This document shows positions 34,611 to 46,268 of a DNA stretch of 64,000 nt, piece after piece. The first letter of the stretch is position 1; every line of letters begins with the position of its first letter. Both the position numbers and the translations under genes were made by a program. The notes under the pieces were generated by a model. The model was not told the origin of the DNA. It was given only the letters and a program-made list of their open reading frames with translations, and did not search any database. Source of the DNA: Agrypnia vestita (lineage: Eukaryota > Arthropoda > Insecta > Trichoptera > Phryganeidae); the NCBI GenBank assembly GCA_016648135.1, contig JADDOH010000316.1, positions 1-64,000 on the forward strand, read 5' to 3'.

Positions 34611-35399
34611 AAATATTCCAAAGCAAATTCATAAATAATCTATGCTCTAAAGTATACAAACGTAAATTAATTCATCCTGAAATAAAATTCACTTTTCTTT
34701 ACAAAATATTTCTAAAATACAAATATTATATCATATTCAACAAAAATTAAACGTGCTTAACCAACCAATAAATCACCGGTTCTTTATTTTCAAGCATTAA
34801 GTGGTGACAGTGACTCTACCTACCCAACCTTCGTGTCAAAATTAATAACATAGTGATCAAATTATATCTACACTCTTAAATAACCTTAACACATATAAGT
34901 TTGCACATTTTGCCATTCAGTATCTTGGAAAAGGCTATTATCATATGGAAGCGGATGAAAAAACTGCTATGAAAATTGTACTAATTTGCTGGTGGTCTGA
35001 AATATTTTATTATGATTTTGATTTTGATTCATAGCTTATCTGATCTATATATTTACGGTTAGTTTTCTGAGATATTCTGTGGCATACATCCAGTCATATT
35101 TGACGCCTTGAATTCCATTTAAAAATTCATCATAGTTAGACTTTCTATAATTTTATGAATCCAAATAATAATACACGCTTGTTTATCAGCTGGTGTTAGT
35201 ATCCTAAGTTGGATCAAAATAATACGCAGTTTTAAAATCTGAAAACAATTATCAAATCCCTATCTACCGTTATATACAAATTTGATAGAGATAAAAATAG
35301 TATATAATGCGTTCTGACATTTTATAATAAAATACGGACACTAATTTCCTATGAAATAAGAAACTGACAACCGACGACAGCCTTGTAAAAATTATTCAA

Positions 35400-35645
35400 A
35401 AAAGGTCATCATTATAACTCTCATACTCACTTTTTCTTCTATTTTATCACGTTATTTTTTTTCATGTTTTTTTCGTATATTCAGATATATAATTTAAAAT
35501 AACTGTTACACAACTACCAAACTACAGTTACTCTCAGGAACGTACCCAAGGACTAGTTCCAATTAGCTAGGGCAATTCTAAATAATGTATAAAATTGTAT
35601 TTAAGTTTTAAAAAATGATAATAATTTGAAAAATAAATTTGGATT
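35400..35645 (+). repeat. dispersed repeat, copy B
   Basis: Second copy of the repeat at 2,500-2,960 (see there), directly before a Penelope-like foldback. Confidence 0.5.
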
Positions 35646-35649
35646 TAAC

Positions 35650-36225
35650 TGTCAATGGTTACGGATATTTTATACGAACCGTGTGTTTTTCCGAGAGACA
35701 ATTCTCGACGTTTCGTTGAAGGAATATATTGGAGCAATTAAAAACAATAACTCTAATATATCGGCAATTTGCAAACATGCATCCTCTGTCACTTCATCAT
35801 ATTTGACAAGACAAAAATCTTATCAACAGAACCGCGCCATATACCCATAAAAGTTAGGGAGTCCATTGAAATATAAAAACATCCCAATTTCAATAGAGAT
35901 GACAGTTACAGACTATCAAGTATTTGGCGCCCTGTTCTCACGACCTTAATAAATTCAACCCTTGAGAGACGTCGCAGAAAAGTCCGCCGACGTAATCAGT
36001 ACATATCGCACAATGGCGACCTCTATCGTAGAAGAAGTGAACACTCCACAACAAAGTGCATAGAATTTACGCCCCCGGAAACAGAAACATTAATCAGTCC
36101 GCCCTATACCTCCGCGGGTACAGGTCGTTCTCCTGATGACGTTGAATACGACTTCAACGAAACGTCGAGAATCGTCTCTCGGAAAAACGTACGGTCGTAT
36201 AAAATATTCGTAATCATTTACAGTT
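35650..36225. mobile_element. Penelope-like foldback remnant
   Basis: Ends ACGGATATTTTATACGAACC and the complement TCGTATAAAATATTCGTAA, with TCTCGACGTTTCGTTGAAG / CTTCAACGAAACGTCGAGA just inside. The GAAACGTCG motif in inverted terminal repeats is typical of Penelope-like elements. The frame 35,626-35,850 is part of the repeat. Confidence 0.6.
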
Positions 36226-36294
36226 AAATATGTCTAACAACCGTAATAATGACCTTAACTTATGAAAAATGTATTTCGTAATTCAAAAAAATAC

Positions 36295-36476
36295 CATATG
36301 ATCCATTGAAAAGAGAAATAGTCCAATCTTGCGGGATCACCCCCCAGGCTATCAGGGGGAGGTTCATGTTCCCGAAGGAGTAGTAGGCGCCGATGTACAC
36401 CAGGACCTTGGCTCTGATGGACGCAGCGTGCATCTCAGATATGTACGAGATGAGGATTGCGAAAGGACCATTGAAT
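36295..36476 (-). CDS. SV2-like exon C (helices 4-5)
   Basis: Acceptor tttcag, donor gtattt (weak). Encodes FNGPFAILISYISEMHAASI and GAYYSFGNMNLPLIAWGVIP. Phase 2 in, phase 1 out; joins exon D as SYVLHSWQIFL. Confidence 0.88.
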
Positions 36477-37389
36477 CTGAAAAATATAAATAAGTGCGGA
36501 TTTTTTACATACATATTTAAAAAAAAAGGATTCTGGAAATATTTAGATATACGATTTAAAAAAAATGAAGCTACCCGGGTTGTTTTGAGAAATGCATACA
36601 TCGATCAGAGTATAACATAGTCACTGGGTACGAATTTAATTTAAACATTATTGAATTAAAGATAATTCACACTATTTCTCAATTAATCACTCGTCAGTGA
36701 AACACTTTTTTTATCGCTTGCTAGAATATTCTGTACAATTATCGCACGTAAGTATTTATTTCGCTCGGTTATCCTCGGCTGGCCACACTGTGGCTTGCCA
36801 CTCCGATGCTAATGTTGCACCGGTAGAAACGTCAAAACAAACATGAAGCTCCGCGGCCCTGATTCCGCCTTTTTATGCGAGACACGTTCGTTTTTCTAAC
36901 CTCCGAGATTATTCTAGTGTTTACGAGAATGTTCCCGTGGCTTCCAGACTGTACCAGACGTTTGTAGAATGTTGTAGATAATTCCAGAGTGTTGTTCTAG
37001 AGCATTCCATGATGATGTCCTCTTTGACATATGTCAAGGGATTCTGATCAATTCGTTCTGTTTACCATTTCGTCAGAATTTGTTTACTTTTCAGTAGATG
37101 AGCTGAGTAGCATACTCGAAAATAAAGAGCTAATTATGTGGTAAATTAAGTGAGTACGATATGAGGGGATCAGATGCAAAAGCACCACTTTGCATATGAC
37201 GAGGATACAGGGCAACGTATTTGAATATGATAATCTAGCAAAGAGAGTCAATTGATTACGGATTTTGAAAGCTCGTGTTGTAGAAGCATTTTCTCAAAAG
37301 CATATTAATTTTAATATCGCCGCTTTGGCTTTGAAGCCAATTACAAATTCTAAATTTCGTATATTAGATAGCGCCACTTTTGTTCCTAA

Positions 37390-38280
37390 TCCCCTCATAC
37401 AGTCGTCATCATCATCATTACGGTTGGCTCTTCAACCCTGGTGGGTCTTGGCCTCCTCAAAAGTGTTCCTCTATTGCCTGACCAACGTAACTTGGCGTGC
37501 GGCGACATTGGAACTAAAACCCGCCCCGCCCGCACCCGGCGGTAACCCCTCGTCCTGTCATTCAGTTCAATCTCGTATTTGCTCGGGAGCTGTGACATCT
37601 TGATTACCAATATACACTGAATTATTATGCCCAAAACATCCTAAACAGTCCGGGATAGTGCAAGAACAATAGCCAATGAAGTATTAAAGTTTTGCGAAGC
37701 TGAAAAAGCAAATAATGGACCGATATTACCGTCTGACAGTGTGACAGATAGAACGGCCGCTTGGTTTCTTTAGTGCTGCCCGACCAAATTTCTGTTAAAG
37801 GCTACGGCACCGGTCACCGGACATTCTATTACATTATGTATTGTGTAATAAATTTACACCCTGGCAACTTCTGTTACTCGACAGGGACGCCCTCTCTGGA
37901 TCTCCAAGGCAGATATGTCTTTGAGAACATATCGCTCCATCTTAGCTTTGGCTTTACTAGACTCCTTCGCCTTGGTCTTGAATTCGGCATGGATTTCGGT
38001 GCTTGTTGTTCAGTAATTCTCTCCACATGACCCTGCCACCAAAGTCTTCCCGTTTTTTATAAATTTAGTGACGCTCAGCTCCAGCAAGTATAGAGCTCAT
38101 TGTTCATGTGCTTGCGCCAAATTTCATGCTTTAGAACCGGTCGAAAGATTTTTTTTTCAAAAGTTCTCCAGTGCTCGTTTATTTTAGGCAATAGATACCG
38201 ATGTCTTAGTTGCGTGATGATCGTTTTGCATGTAGTATACTATAGTATAATGTGTATAATACGTAGTATAATAATATATG
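37390..38280 (-). pseudogene. LINE 3' part: ORF2 C-terminus and 3' UTR
   Basis: On the minus strand KHEIWRKHMNNELY and RWQGHVERITEQ, then KLRWSDMF, the C-terminal pattern (IWR...NDELY, GHVERM, RW.D) of LINE ORF2, ending GTC GAG TAA near 37,880. The 3' UTR continues to an ATGATGATGATGA tail at 37,396-37,411. Lies in the SV2-like intron B-C. Confidence 0.7.
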
Positions 38281-38623
38281 GTATGTAATTTTACCATCGA
38301 ACATTTAGGTAATCTTGTTGTAAAAAAGGGCTGCTATGAAACATTTTAAAATAATCGCATTACTCTCAGACACTAACCTTAATAAATACGTGTAGTCTGC
38401 AGCAATATATATAATGTCGTTTAGAAATATCGTTTAGATATTCATATAAAGCCATTTTATTTTTACGGGATAATATACAGCCTATGTCCACACTGAAGGT
38501 CCATTCTAAATATTGGTAAAAGAAGTTTTGGAATCGGATAGGTAGTTTCGGAGATTACCTCCACTTTAGTTCTTTATAATATTAGTGTTGATTGGATGTT
38601 CAAGGGGTGTTTTTAATACTCAC

Positions 38624-38786
38624 ACAAAACCAGCACAAAACTTGGCCATAGACAGCACCAAGTAGGTCTGACTCTGGGAGGCGATCAGCTCGCACACAGC
38701 CAGCACCAGGAAGCCCCACACCATAATCTTCTTCCTGCCCAGGGTGTCTGACAGGAATCCCCACATTAGTGCTGACATCAGCATTC
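38624..38786 (-). CDS. SV2-like exon B (motif A)
   Basis: Acceptor tttcag, donor gtgagt; phase 1 in, phase 2 out. Encodes GMLMSALMWGFLSDTLGRKK, MFS motif A with its Asp and Gly-Arg-Lys-Lys, and helix 3. Confidence 0.9.
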
Positions 38787-39069
38787 CTGAAATCAGATTT
38801 TAAAATTCAGAAACCGGTTTAATTAATTGAAATATTTCAATGCGAATATGCACCGTTTTTACTTAGTTTACCTTTAATGAAACGCCATGTCGCGTCAAAA
38901 TAACATGTATTCCATTCCAATGTAACATTCACGTCCAGATACAAAACCCATGTCATAATACAACAGTTATGTTGTAATACAACATTTACATCATAGGTAA
39001 TACAACATTCATGTCATAATTTAATTCAAAACCCTTTGTTACAACGCTGCGGTGCGACATTATGCCGCT

Positions 39070-39100
39070 GCGTTTTTTCGCCGCGCGGCGAAAAAAACGC
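39070..39100. repeat. near-perfect GC-rich palindrome
   Basis: GCGTTTTTTCGCCGCG is answered by CGGCGAAAAAAACGC, one base from perfect symmetry. GC-rich core in AT-rich DNA. Possible end junction of a MITE. Confidence 0.7.
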
Positions 39101-39250
39101 TAGTGCGCGCGTACCCTTAAAGACACCGGTAATTTATTCTATAACGAGAAGAAGAAATTCCAGTTGCCTGTCTATGCTTGTTAGTGATTTGAAGAATTTG
39201 AATATTGACGAAACCATACCAATTTAAAAATATATAAATGATCTACAAAC

Positions 39251-39469
39251 CAGCGTATGTATATATGTTGAGTCTCCCCATATCCGCCATACTCATTTCT
39301 AGATCACACTCTGCGCTTGTCATGATGTAGGAAAGGGATGATGACACGTACACGGAAGTCGAGAACCCCGGAAGTACGCATATTAACAGAAGAATGTTGA
39401 ACTTTCCATATCCGGTCGCTGCAATGGCTTCTTCAAAATCGCTTTCTTCGGATCCTTTGGATTTATGAC
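39251..39469 (-). CDS. SV2-like exon A (N-terminal, helix 1)
   Basis: Acceptor tatag at 39,471-39,470 and donor gtttgt. It enters in phase 1, so at least one upstream coding exon with the start codon is missing. Encodes GHKSKGSEESDFEEAIAATG, then helix 1 and SAECDLEMSMADMG, the conserved SAECDL region of this branch. Confidence 0.88.
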
Positions 39470-39724
39470 CTATAAAAATGTTACACATATTACTATTTCA
39501 ATAACCGCATCAAAAAATATAGATATATTTTAATAATTCTTCTTTTCATTGCAATTCGTAGACGCCATTTAGAGGGAGGAAGAAAAGCAATAAGACCTCA
39601 AAAAAAAAAAAGATTATGCTCAATAGACAGAAGAACACGGAAGGAATGTCTTGTTCTCTGATGAGGTATAAATTCTCATGCCTCTACCAATAAAAATTCT
39701 TATGGAAAAGTGCGGACGAGTGAA

Positions 39725-39850
39725 AAATCTGTGTATAGTTTTTTGGGATATTCTGCCGTATATATGTGACCTCTCTGGCATATACACGGCAGAATATCCC
39801 AAAAAAACTATACACAGAAGATTCTGAACGGCCGTGAAAACCTAAGGACA
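39725..39850. repeat. foldback Penelope-type terminal repeat, copy 3
   Basis: Arms TGTGTATAGTTTTTTGGGAT and its complement around a GTGACCTCTCTGGC centre. See 14,340-14,520. Confidence 0.6.
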
Positions 39851-39872
39851 TTTTTGAGTGAGAAAGTTGTTT

Positions 39873-40240
39873 TGAAAACCAAATTTATTAATCAATAAGA
39901 AAGACACGTAGATAAACAAATAACGAAAAAATATTTTGGCTGCTACCGGGATTCGAACCCAGATCATCTAGCTTTCCGGGAATGTATGTTGCTAATTACA
40001 CCACATCAGCCGACTTACACATGCGGTCGATATATTGACGGAAAGATACCAGGCTGTGGTGTGTTTAGTAACATAAATGCTCGGAAAGATTCGAATCCCG
40101 GTAACAGCCGAAATATTTTTTCATTGATTTGATTTTCTACATGTCTTTCTAATTGAATAATAAATTTGGTTTTAAAAATTTCTCAGATATTTGTTAAGCA
40201 AAATTTCAACTTCACAATAAGAATCTGTTCTTGAATATAA
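39873..40240. mobile_element. foldback element with two inverted tRNA-like heads
   Basis: Arms AACCAAATTTATTAATCAAT (39,880) and TTGAATAATAAATTTGGTT (40,153). Inside, a 74-nt tRNA-like head on the minus strand at 39,938-40,011: 5' GGCTGATGTGGTGTAATTAG, T arm CTGGGTTCGAATCCCGG, 3' end GTAGCAGCC pairing with the 5' end. A second, shortened head in plus orientation ends ATTCGAATCCCGGTAACAGCC-like at about 40,115. Common 3' part (AACTTCACAATAAGAATCTG) follows. Confidence 0.75.
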
Positions 40241-40404
40241 GATGTTTTGATACTGTTTCATATATGGAAAGAGGAAAACTTAAACCCATTGAAGATATGA
40301 AAAAAATATAAAGCGATGTTACAAATATGTTTGTCCAGAGAACATAAAAGAGTTCAAACAGCTGGCGAACCAATCTTTCAGCAAGATTTAACAAGGTGTC
40401 ATTT

Positions 40405-40754
40405 TTCAAGAAGATTTATTTATTTATTTATTTAACGCCCTTATGAGCTTTTACAAATATACAGAATAAAATTTTTAAAAAATAACATAAGACAGTTAAA
40501 ATAATAATACAGTTAAAAGTTACAATAATAATAGTTAAAAGGTAATAATAATAATAATACAGAAAAATTTATTGTCCATTTCCATTTCATTGAGATGTAA
40601 ACAATTGTATCAGCTTTGTCCTGTACACAGTTATACTATCAGCAAAAATGTCAGCCGCCTCTGCATGTTCATTCCCTAATGAGTGCAATCTGGGAATTAC
40701 GGAGTTTGCTAATGCATTAGTTCTGACAGAAGATGCTGAAATATTTCAGATTTA
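40405..40754 (-). repeat. LINE 3' region with TAAA tail
   Basis: Minus strand runs from TGTAAATCTGAAATATTTCA through an AT-rich UTR to an (AAATA)n tail at 40,412-40,434. No catalytic motif left. Confidence 0.5.
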
Positions 40755-41293
40755 CAAGGTTGTTTGGAAAACATTAATAATCTCGCAAGACTATATTCCT
40801 GCCTTGATTATGCGTCAAAATTCTTCAAGCAACCATGACCCAAGTATCAATCGTTAAGGAGATATGCGACATCAAAGTTTTCATTTTTTTTAAATATTTT
40901 TTACTCTTTTTTTGTAAAACGTCGGACTATCGTTACAGTAACTTATATCGATGACGAAAAAATTATTCGTTTCAATACAAGTTAAGTAAAATGATAAAAA
41001 CCCTGAATAAATTCCAATCGGAAAACATTCCAATTGCAATTCGAAGATTTTTATTATTTTATTAGACTTGTATTAAAGGGAATGAATTTTTCATATTCGA
41101 TATAAGTTACTGTAATGGTAGTCGAAAGTTTTACAAAAAATAAGTCAGAAATATTGAAATAAAAATGCAAACTTTGATGTCGCATATCTCCATTATTATT
41201 GATATAAGGTCATGGTTGCTTGAACATTTTCGACCCATAATCAAGGCAGGAATATAGTCTTGCGAGATTTTTAATGTTTTCCAAATAACCCTG
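40755..41293. mobile_element. TA-foldback element, full diverged copy
   Basis: Same arms as 32,317-32,857, with mutations in the outer CAGGGTTATTTG on the left (CAAGGTTGTTTG). It sits at a TA inside or next to a LINE tail. Confidence 0.85.
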
Positions 41294-41574
41294 CTTAATG
41301 GTGACTTCTAGATTAACTTGAAATGATTCTAGAGAACTTGTGATCTATATGCGAGGTCAGATTTTTAAGAATGGATTGTACAACAAATGCTAAGATGATT
41401 AAAGTTGCTATTGGTGTGATTTTGAGATGACGAAATCAAAGAGAATTGAAAAAAATATTTATTCTATGATAAAAAGCATTGAAGCCGTGAAAAAATATCC
41501 CTTTTGTTCATGTTATATCTTTAAAATAGAATAAAAAGAAAAAAATAAATTTTTATTAGATATTTTTTTTTACT

Positions 41575-41880
41575 TACTTACTTACTTACCATCACGCCGT
41601 TTCCCCGTGGGGGTAGGCAGAGAGGATAGAGCTCCGCACTCCTCTGTCCTGACATACAACTCTCGCCTCATCCACATTCATACATCACGCAAGCTCGCCG
41701 GTTGTTGAGGCTTCTAACGGGACCATCTTCCAGTATCTGGTCGATCCGGTCATGCCACGTCTTCCGCGGTCGCCCTCTCTTTCTGGCGCCATCAACACTT
41801 GCATTATATATATCTTTCTTACCATTCTTTCCTCATTCGTTCGCTCAACATGCCCAAACCATCTGAGCGATTTTTTTAAA
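41575..41880 (-). pseudogene. LINE reverse transcriptase 3' remnant
   Basis: Minus strand reads GARKRGRPRKTWHDRIDQIL then EDGPVRSLNNR, the ORF2 C-terminus (GRP...W.D), ending in a TAAG-type tail at 41,573-41,590. Better preserved copy of the family at 9,481. Confidence 0.8.
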
Positions 41881-42339
41881 ATTATGAAATAAGTAAATAA
41901 ATAAATAAATATGTAAGTTGTATTTTAACACTAGAAAATAATTATGTAAAATAGCAATTTAAGGTTGACAAACATATTGAAATAATTTTACTATTATCAA
42001 TAGGATACCCGATGCAATAGAACAACTTTTTTTTTCTGTATTAGGTTTTGATCTAATTTTGATTCCCCAAAATTAATTCAATACCTATATCACTCCCAGG
42101 ATCCTGGGGTTGAAGTATTAGGGAAAGTAATTTTGTTAGTAAGTATTTTGGTGGTTAGTTTAAATAAAACTCGCTTGTTTGTGGTTCAATGTTTGGTTTA
42201 TTTTAAAAATTCAAATTAACACATAGTTACTGTCGTGCCAATTTATGATACTGCAGCGATGTCAATATAAAACAAAAAAAAATGGTTATTGGTTTTGAAT
42301 GATTTTATTACAAATATAATTAAACGAAATAACTTTTTT

Positions 42340-43250
42340 TATCAACACTAAATTTTTTTGGTAAAACCAACCGGTTTCGGAAACAACGTTTCTTCGTCAG
42401 AGTATACTTAATACTAATTAAACTTTACAAAATTATACTTCAGTGTCAATTGTCCAAATGGGGGTAAATAGTGGGGGGTGTGAAAGAAACAGGTGACAGG
42501 GTGAAAGGGAACATATTCAAGATAGGACTGTAAGTTAGATTTTTTGGTTGTTTATAATAGATTCATAATTATTTATGACTTTCTTAATTTCTAGGGCTTC
42601 TAAATTATTAAGACGTCTAGTTTTATTATCAATATGAAGAATATTGACTCCTGCATTTTTATTAAAACTATGGTTACTCTCAATAATATGATGGGAAAAT
42701 TCGGAAAAATTTGAATTATTTAAGCATCTTATATATTCTTTAATCCTAATATCAAAATTACGACTCGTTTTTTCAATATAAAAAGAGGGACAGTCATTAC
42801 ATTTTAGTTTATAAACACTCGAGTGAGTCAATTTATGATCTTTTCTTCTCATTTACTTAACTCATCACTTAACATTTCTCAAAAAGTTACCAATATTATT
42901 TTTTGTATAGAAAGCTGGTTTAATGGTGGGAGGGAGATTTTTAGAGCATTCAATTGAAAAATTGTTAATACATAAAATTCTACGCCATTGTTCAATATCA
43001 TCGTTATTTTCGTAATTATTGAAAAAAAAAATATTTGTGGCTATTTTATTATTTTTATAGAAAATAGTAAAGCGAATATTTTCCCACATTCAAATAACGT
43101 GATGTATTCCTACCTAATGATTTTTGAATTCGCTATCGATAATATTGTGAAACTTAACATCAAGCATTTTGGAAAAATTTAGCTGTTTGAAAATTTTTTG
43201 ATACCTTAATATGTTAACTTTTTTCGAGGTAAGATTGTAGAACTCGCTAA
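42340..43250 (-). pseudogene. Penelope-like element, RT end and GIY-YIG endonuclease
   Basis: Frame 42,535-42,852 has VYKLKCNDCPSFYIEKTSRN, the Penelope-type GIY-YIG domain (normally FYIG; here FYIE, so the signature Gly is lost), followed by a C-terminal LNNLEALEI region. Upstream, 42,865-43,089 has PPTIKPAFYTKNNIGNFLRN, the linker after the RT. Terminal repeat block ACCGGTTTCGGAAACAACGT at 42,371-42,390. Defective. Confidence 0.8.
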
Positions 43251-43340
43251 TCATTTATATGGAAATAAAGCACGCTAATCCTATGTATAACACTTGTTCG
43301 ATCTTTACGAACATGACCGGATTTATCTGTACGCACTCAC

Positions 43341-43371
43341 CTTTTAATTCTCCTTCACACACGTTTCCATA
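43341..43371 (-). other. possible upstream exon of the SV2-like gene (tentative)
   Basis: A strong donor (AAAAG|gtgagt) at 43,341 leaves a phase-1 end that matches exon A's entry. In that frame it reads YGNVCEGELK before GHKSKG, and an acceptor-like catag stands just upstream. There is no ATG in frame, so at least one more exon would be needed. Confidence 0.2.
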
Positions 43372-43379
43372 CTATGCAC

Positions 43380-44185
43380 GCCCTATCTATATAAACATTA
43401 TATGTGAAGACCCCATGGCAAGAAGTTGTTAACTAACATTCAAGTCATTTTGAGATAATTAGACATTTCGCCTTTGAAAAATATGAAAAAGACTAATTTT
43501 TATTGATTTATGACACTAAAATATCAAAAAAAGTATTTACATAGTACAAAATACGCATTAATGCACAAAAAAATTAAAATATACTAATTTTCCCTAAAAA
43601 AATGTAGTTAAAAAACATTTTTTCGCCTCTGGAACTCATTTTTAATAGAGTAACATATTTTTAAAATTGGTAAAACACGAACATCAAACAACCCTTCGAA
43701 TGCTATCCGTTTTTACCATCCATTATTCAAAATTACAAAATACCTGGCATGTTAATTAATAATACAAAACATGGTATGTACAATTTAAAATTATTGAAAA
43801 ATAATATATAAGTACCTAATATTGTTATAATAGTCTTCAAATAAAAACAAATATATGACAGTACTGCCAGAGTAAAATTTATATTAACCATAAATATTCC
43901 AATCAAATTAAAAGGTTAATTTCAGAATGATGGCATTAACATGTTATTTATTGAAGATAACATGTTCTTCCCATTAGTAACTGATTTGATTTTTATGAAA
44001 AAGTACAGTTAACATGTTCATCCCTACGATTTGAACATGTTCTAATTATTTTTAAGTTCTGAACTTATTTCCAATGGAATGAGCGTACATTATTTAGTTT
44101 AGAGGGTTTCTTAACTCATTTTTGACAAAAAATTTTTTTTGTTCTTCCTGAAATGGGTTCTTCATCTGTGACATTGGCATTACTG
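43380..44185. other. AT-rich spacer, no feature seen
   Basis: Nothing recognised apart from an AACATGTT-type motif repeated near 43,940-44,040. Confidence 0.5.
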
Positions 44186-44190
44186 CTTAG

Positions 44191-44334
44191 GCCCGGTTGT
44201 TTCAAGTTGGATCAAAGTAAGCGTTCGTTTAAAGCATAGATTTTTGCGTTCTCCACCAATCAGACGATCCGTTTTCGTAAATATCTGTACTTTAAACGAA
44301 CGCTTACTTTAATCCAACTTGAAACAACCGGCCC
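44191..44334. mobile_element. PIF/Harbinger-like MITE, copy 1 (144 bp)
   Basis: Ends GGCCCGGTTGTTTCAAGTTG and CAACTTGAAACAACCGGCCC flanked by TTA on both sides. The next 15 bases of each arm (ATCAAAGTAAGCG) also pair. Second copy at 62,821-62,954; a one-ended fragment at 48,915-48,928. Confidence 0.85.
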
Positions 44335-44584
44335 TTACAACAACCTGTTGTGTGCCCTTTTTTCGTACGTAATAAAATAGTGCCGTAAGGATGGTAGTGA
44401 GTTCTGTCGCCCTTCTAATAAGGGATACGTGAAGAATCACCATGGTTCTGTGTCGACTTCGCCTTGGATCCAGAGGTCTGCCCAGAAGGAGGTTAGGGCG
44501 TGTTTCCTGTTCCATTACCCACTGATCGCTTCCTAAAACCTTTCCAATCCATCTCTCAAATAACTTCATAATCTCAATTCGCAA
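44309..44584 (-). other. unrecognised open frame
   Basis: 91 codons with MRIEIMKLFERWIGKVLGS at the start and an Arg/Pro-rich middle (RPLDPRRSRHRTM). Ends inside the MITE at 44,191. Probably a retroelement remnant, but no domain could be named. Confidence 0.25.
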
Positions 44585-44884
44585 TCGCTCAATACCATAG
44601 ACGTACTATAAATATAGACTAGTCTCTAAAAATGAATCTGAAACATCCAGTTTCTGCTGTCTTCTATTGCGTACTAAATATATTAGTCAGAAAGAGATAG
44701 AAATCATTTTCATAACCATGTATAAGAAAGAGACAATAAAACATAATTTTTAACAACGAATGCATATGAAGTTAGAAGCGAATTGCGTTATTAATTCTAT
44801 GATCTTTTCTCATTCTTCCTTATAGCGCAGCATAGGTGTAAAAGAGATACAAATTTAAGCAGGGTTGTGTATTGTATTGATCTT

Positions 44885-45345
44885 CTTCTTCTTCTTCATC
44901 AGCCTTCGTCTTTCCATTGCTGGATATAGGCCTCTTCCTTATTTTTCCATTCTTCCCTGTTGTTTGCTAATTGTAGCCATTTCTTTCCCCCCACAGCGAC
45001 TGTATCATCGGCCCGTCTCTTTTGAGGTCTTCCGATGCCTCATTTATTCTCCCAAGGTCTCCATTTCAGAACTCTGGGAGGACATCTTGTAGCATCCTGT
45101 CTTGCAACGTGTCCTGCCCATTGCCATTTTAGCTTCGCTACACGATCCATGATATCCACTACTCTAGTTCTGCGCCTAATTTCGTCGTTTCTAATTCTAT
45201 CTCTTAGGCTTACTCCAAGCTTGGATTTCTCCATGGATCGTTGCGTGCATTTGAGCTTTTCTACACTTTTCTTTGTAAGGGACATAGTCTCCAATCTATA
45301 CGTCATCACTGGCAGTATGCATGATTCAAAGGCTTTTCTTTTAGG
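44885..45345 (-). pseudogene. LINE endonuclease-reverse transcriptase C-terminus
   Basis: Minus strand reads LETMSLTKKSVEKLKCTQRS, RDRIRNDEIRRRT, AKLKWQWAGHVARQD and then, after frame breaks, KWLQLANNREEW. This is the standard C-terminal block of lepidopteran endonuclease-RT LINEs. Only the 3' third is present. Confidence 0.85.
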
Positions 45346-45373
45346 CTAATTGTAATGTTATTTTATATATATA

Positions 45374-45929
45374 AAGGGTTATTTGGAAAACATTAATAAC
45401 CTCGCAGGACTATATTCCTGCTTTGATTATGAGTCGAATTATTCGGTTCGAATTCGATTATGTTCAAGCTATTATGACCTAATATCAATAGTTAAGGAGA
45501 TATGCGACATCAAAGATTGCATTATTTTTTTCAATATTCCTGACTTTTGTAAAACGTTGGACTATCGTTACAGTAGCTTATATTGAATATGAAAAATTCA
45601 TTCTCTTTAATACAAGTTAAATAAAAAAATGAAAACCTTCGAATTCCAATTGGAAAATATTCCAATTAGATTTTTTTCAGGGTTTTTATCATTTTATTTA
45701 ACTTGTATTGAAACCAACGAATTTTTCGTAATCGATATGAGTTACTGTAATGATAGTTCAACGTTTTACAAAAAATAAGTTAGAAATATTAAAAAAAAAA
45801 ATGCAAACTTTGATGTCGAATATCTCCTTAACTACTGACATTAGGTCATAATAGCTTGAACATTTTCGATTCATAATCAAGGCAGGAATATAGTCCTGCG
45901 AGGTTATTAATGTTTTACAAATAACCCTG
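45374..45929. mobile_element. TA-foldback element, full copy
   Basis: AAGGGTTATTTGGAAAACAT at the left (first base changed), ATAACCCTG before TA at the right, central AATTCCAATTGGAAAATATT. About 340 bp upstream of the first paralog of the gene cluster. Confidence 0.88.
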
Positions 45930-46268
45930 TATATCGCGCGGACATTTACACATTTTGGACACCCCTAGACCAACTCCCGCACTGTGCGCCTATGTTCACG
46001 GTAATTCGTGTGGTCGTTCTGTGTAGCAGATATTTTGGTTTGTAACTAGTCTATACTTATTGTACTGGTAATAATAAAATATTGTAACTAAAACAGCACT
46101 GAAAAATCGTGCGAAGATAGATACTGCAAAAATAAGTCCGCGGTAGATACCGTTCTGATTTTTATTTCAAAATGCCTCGGCGGTATTTCGAATGAAAAAC
46201 AGCATACAAACAAGCTGCCTTTAAATGTGGCAAGTTCTTTTTAATGTTCATAAAGATCGTTTCGAGAC

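Larger units (their letters stand above)
23455..39469 (-). other. SV2-like major facilitator gene (whole locus)
   Basis: Nine exons join in frame on the minus strand to give 515 residues and a stop; only the first exon or exons are missing. Major facilitator superfamily, SV2/SVOP-like branch; insect members are usually annotated synaptic vesicle glycoprotein 2B-like, and their substrates are mostly unknown. Diagnostic features: DFEEAIAATGYGKFN before helix 1; MFS motif A as GFLSDTLGRKK between helices 2 and 3; PESPKFLMSRGR after helix 6; a Cys-containing loop between helices 7 and 8 with one NKT glycosylation site; the second-half motif GFLVNTLGKRK; and a C-terminal tail LVLPRTTLKKMD. Every junction checked keeps GT-AG and phase. 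Introns are filled with transposons, including two solo LTRs and several foldback elements. Confidence 0.88.

Noticed and set aside
39938..40011. Possible functional tRNA gene on the minus strand
   Set aside because: 74 nt with good A and B boxes, but only 5 of 7 acceptor pairs, and it lies inside foldback arms shared with other repeats.
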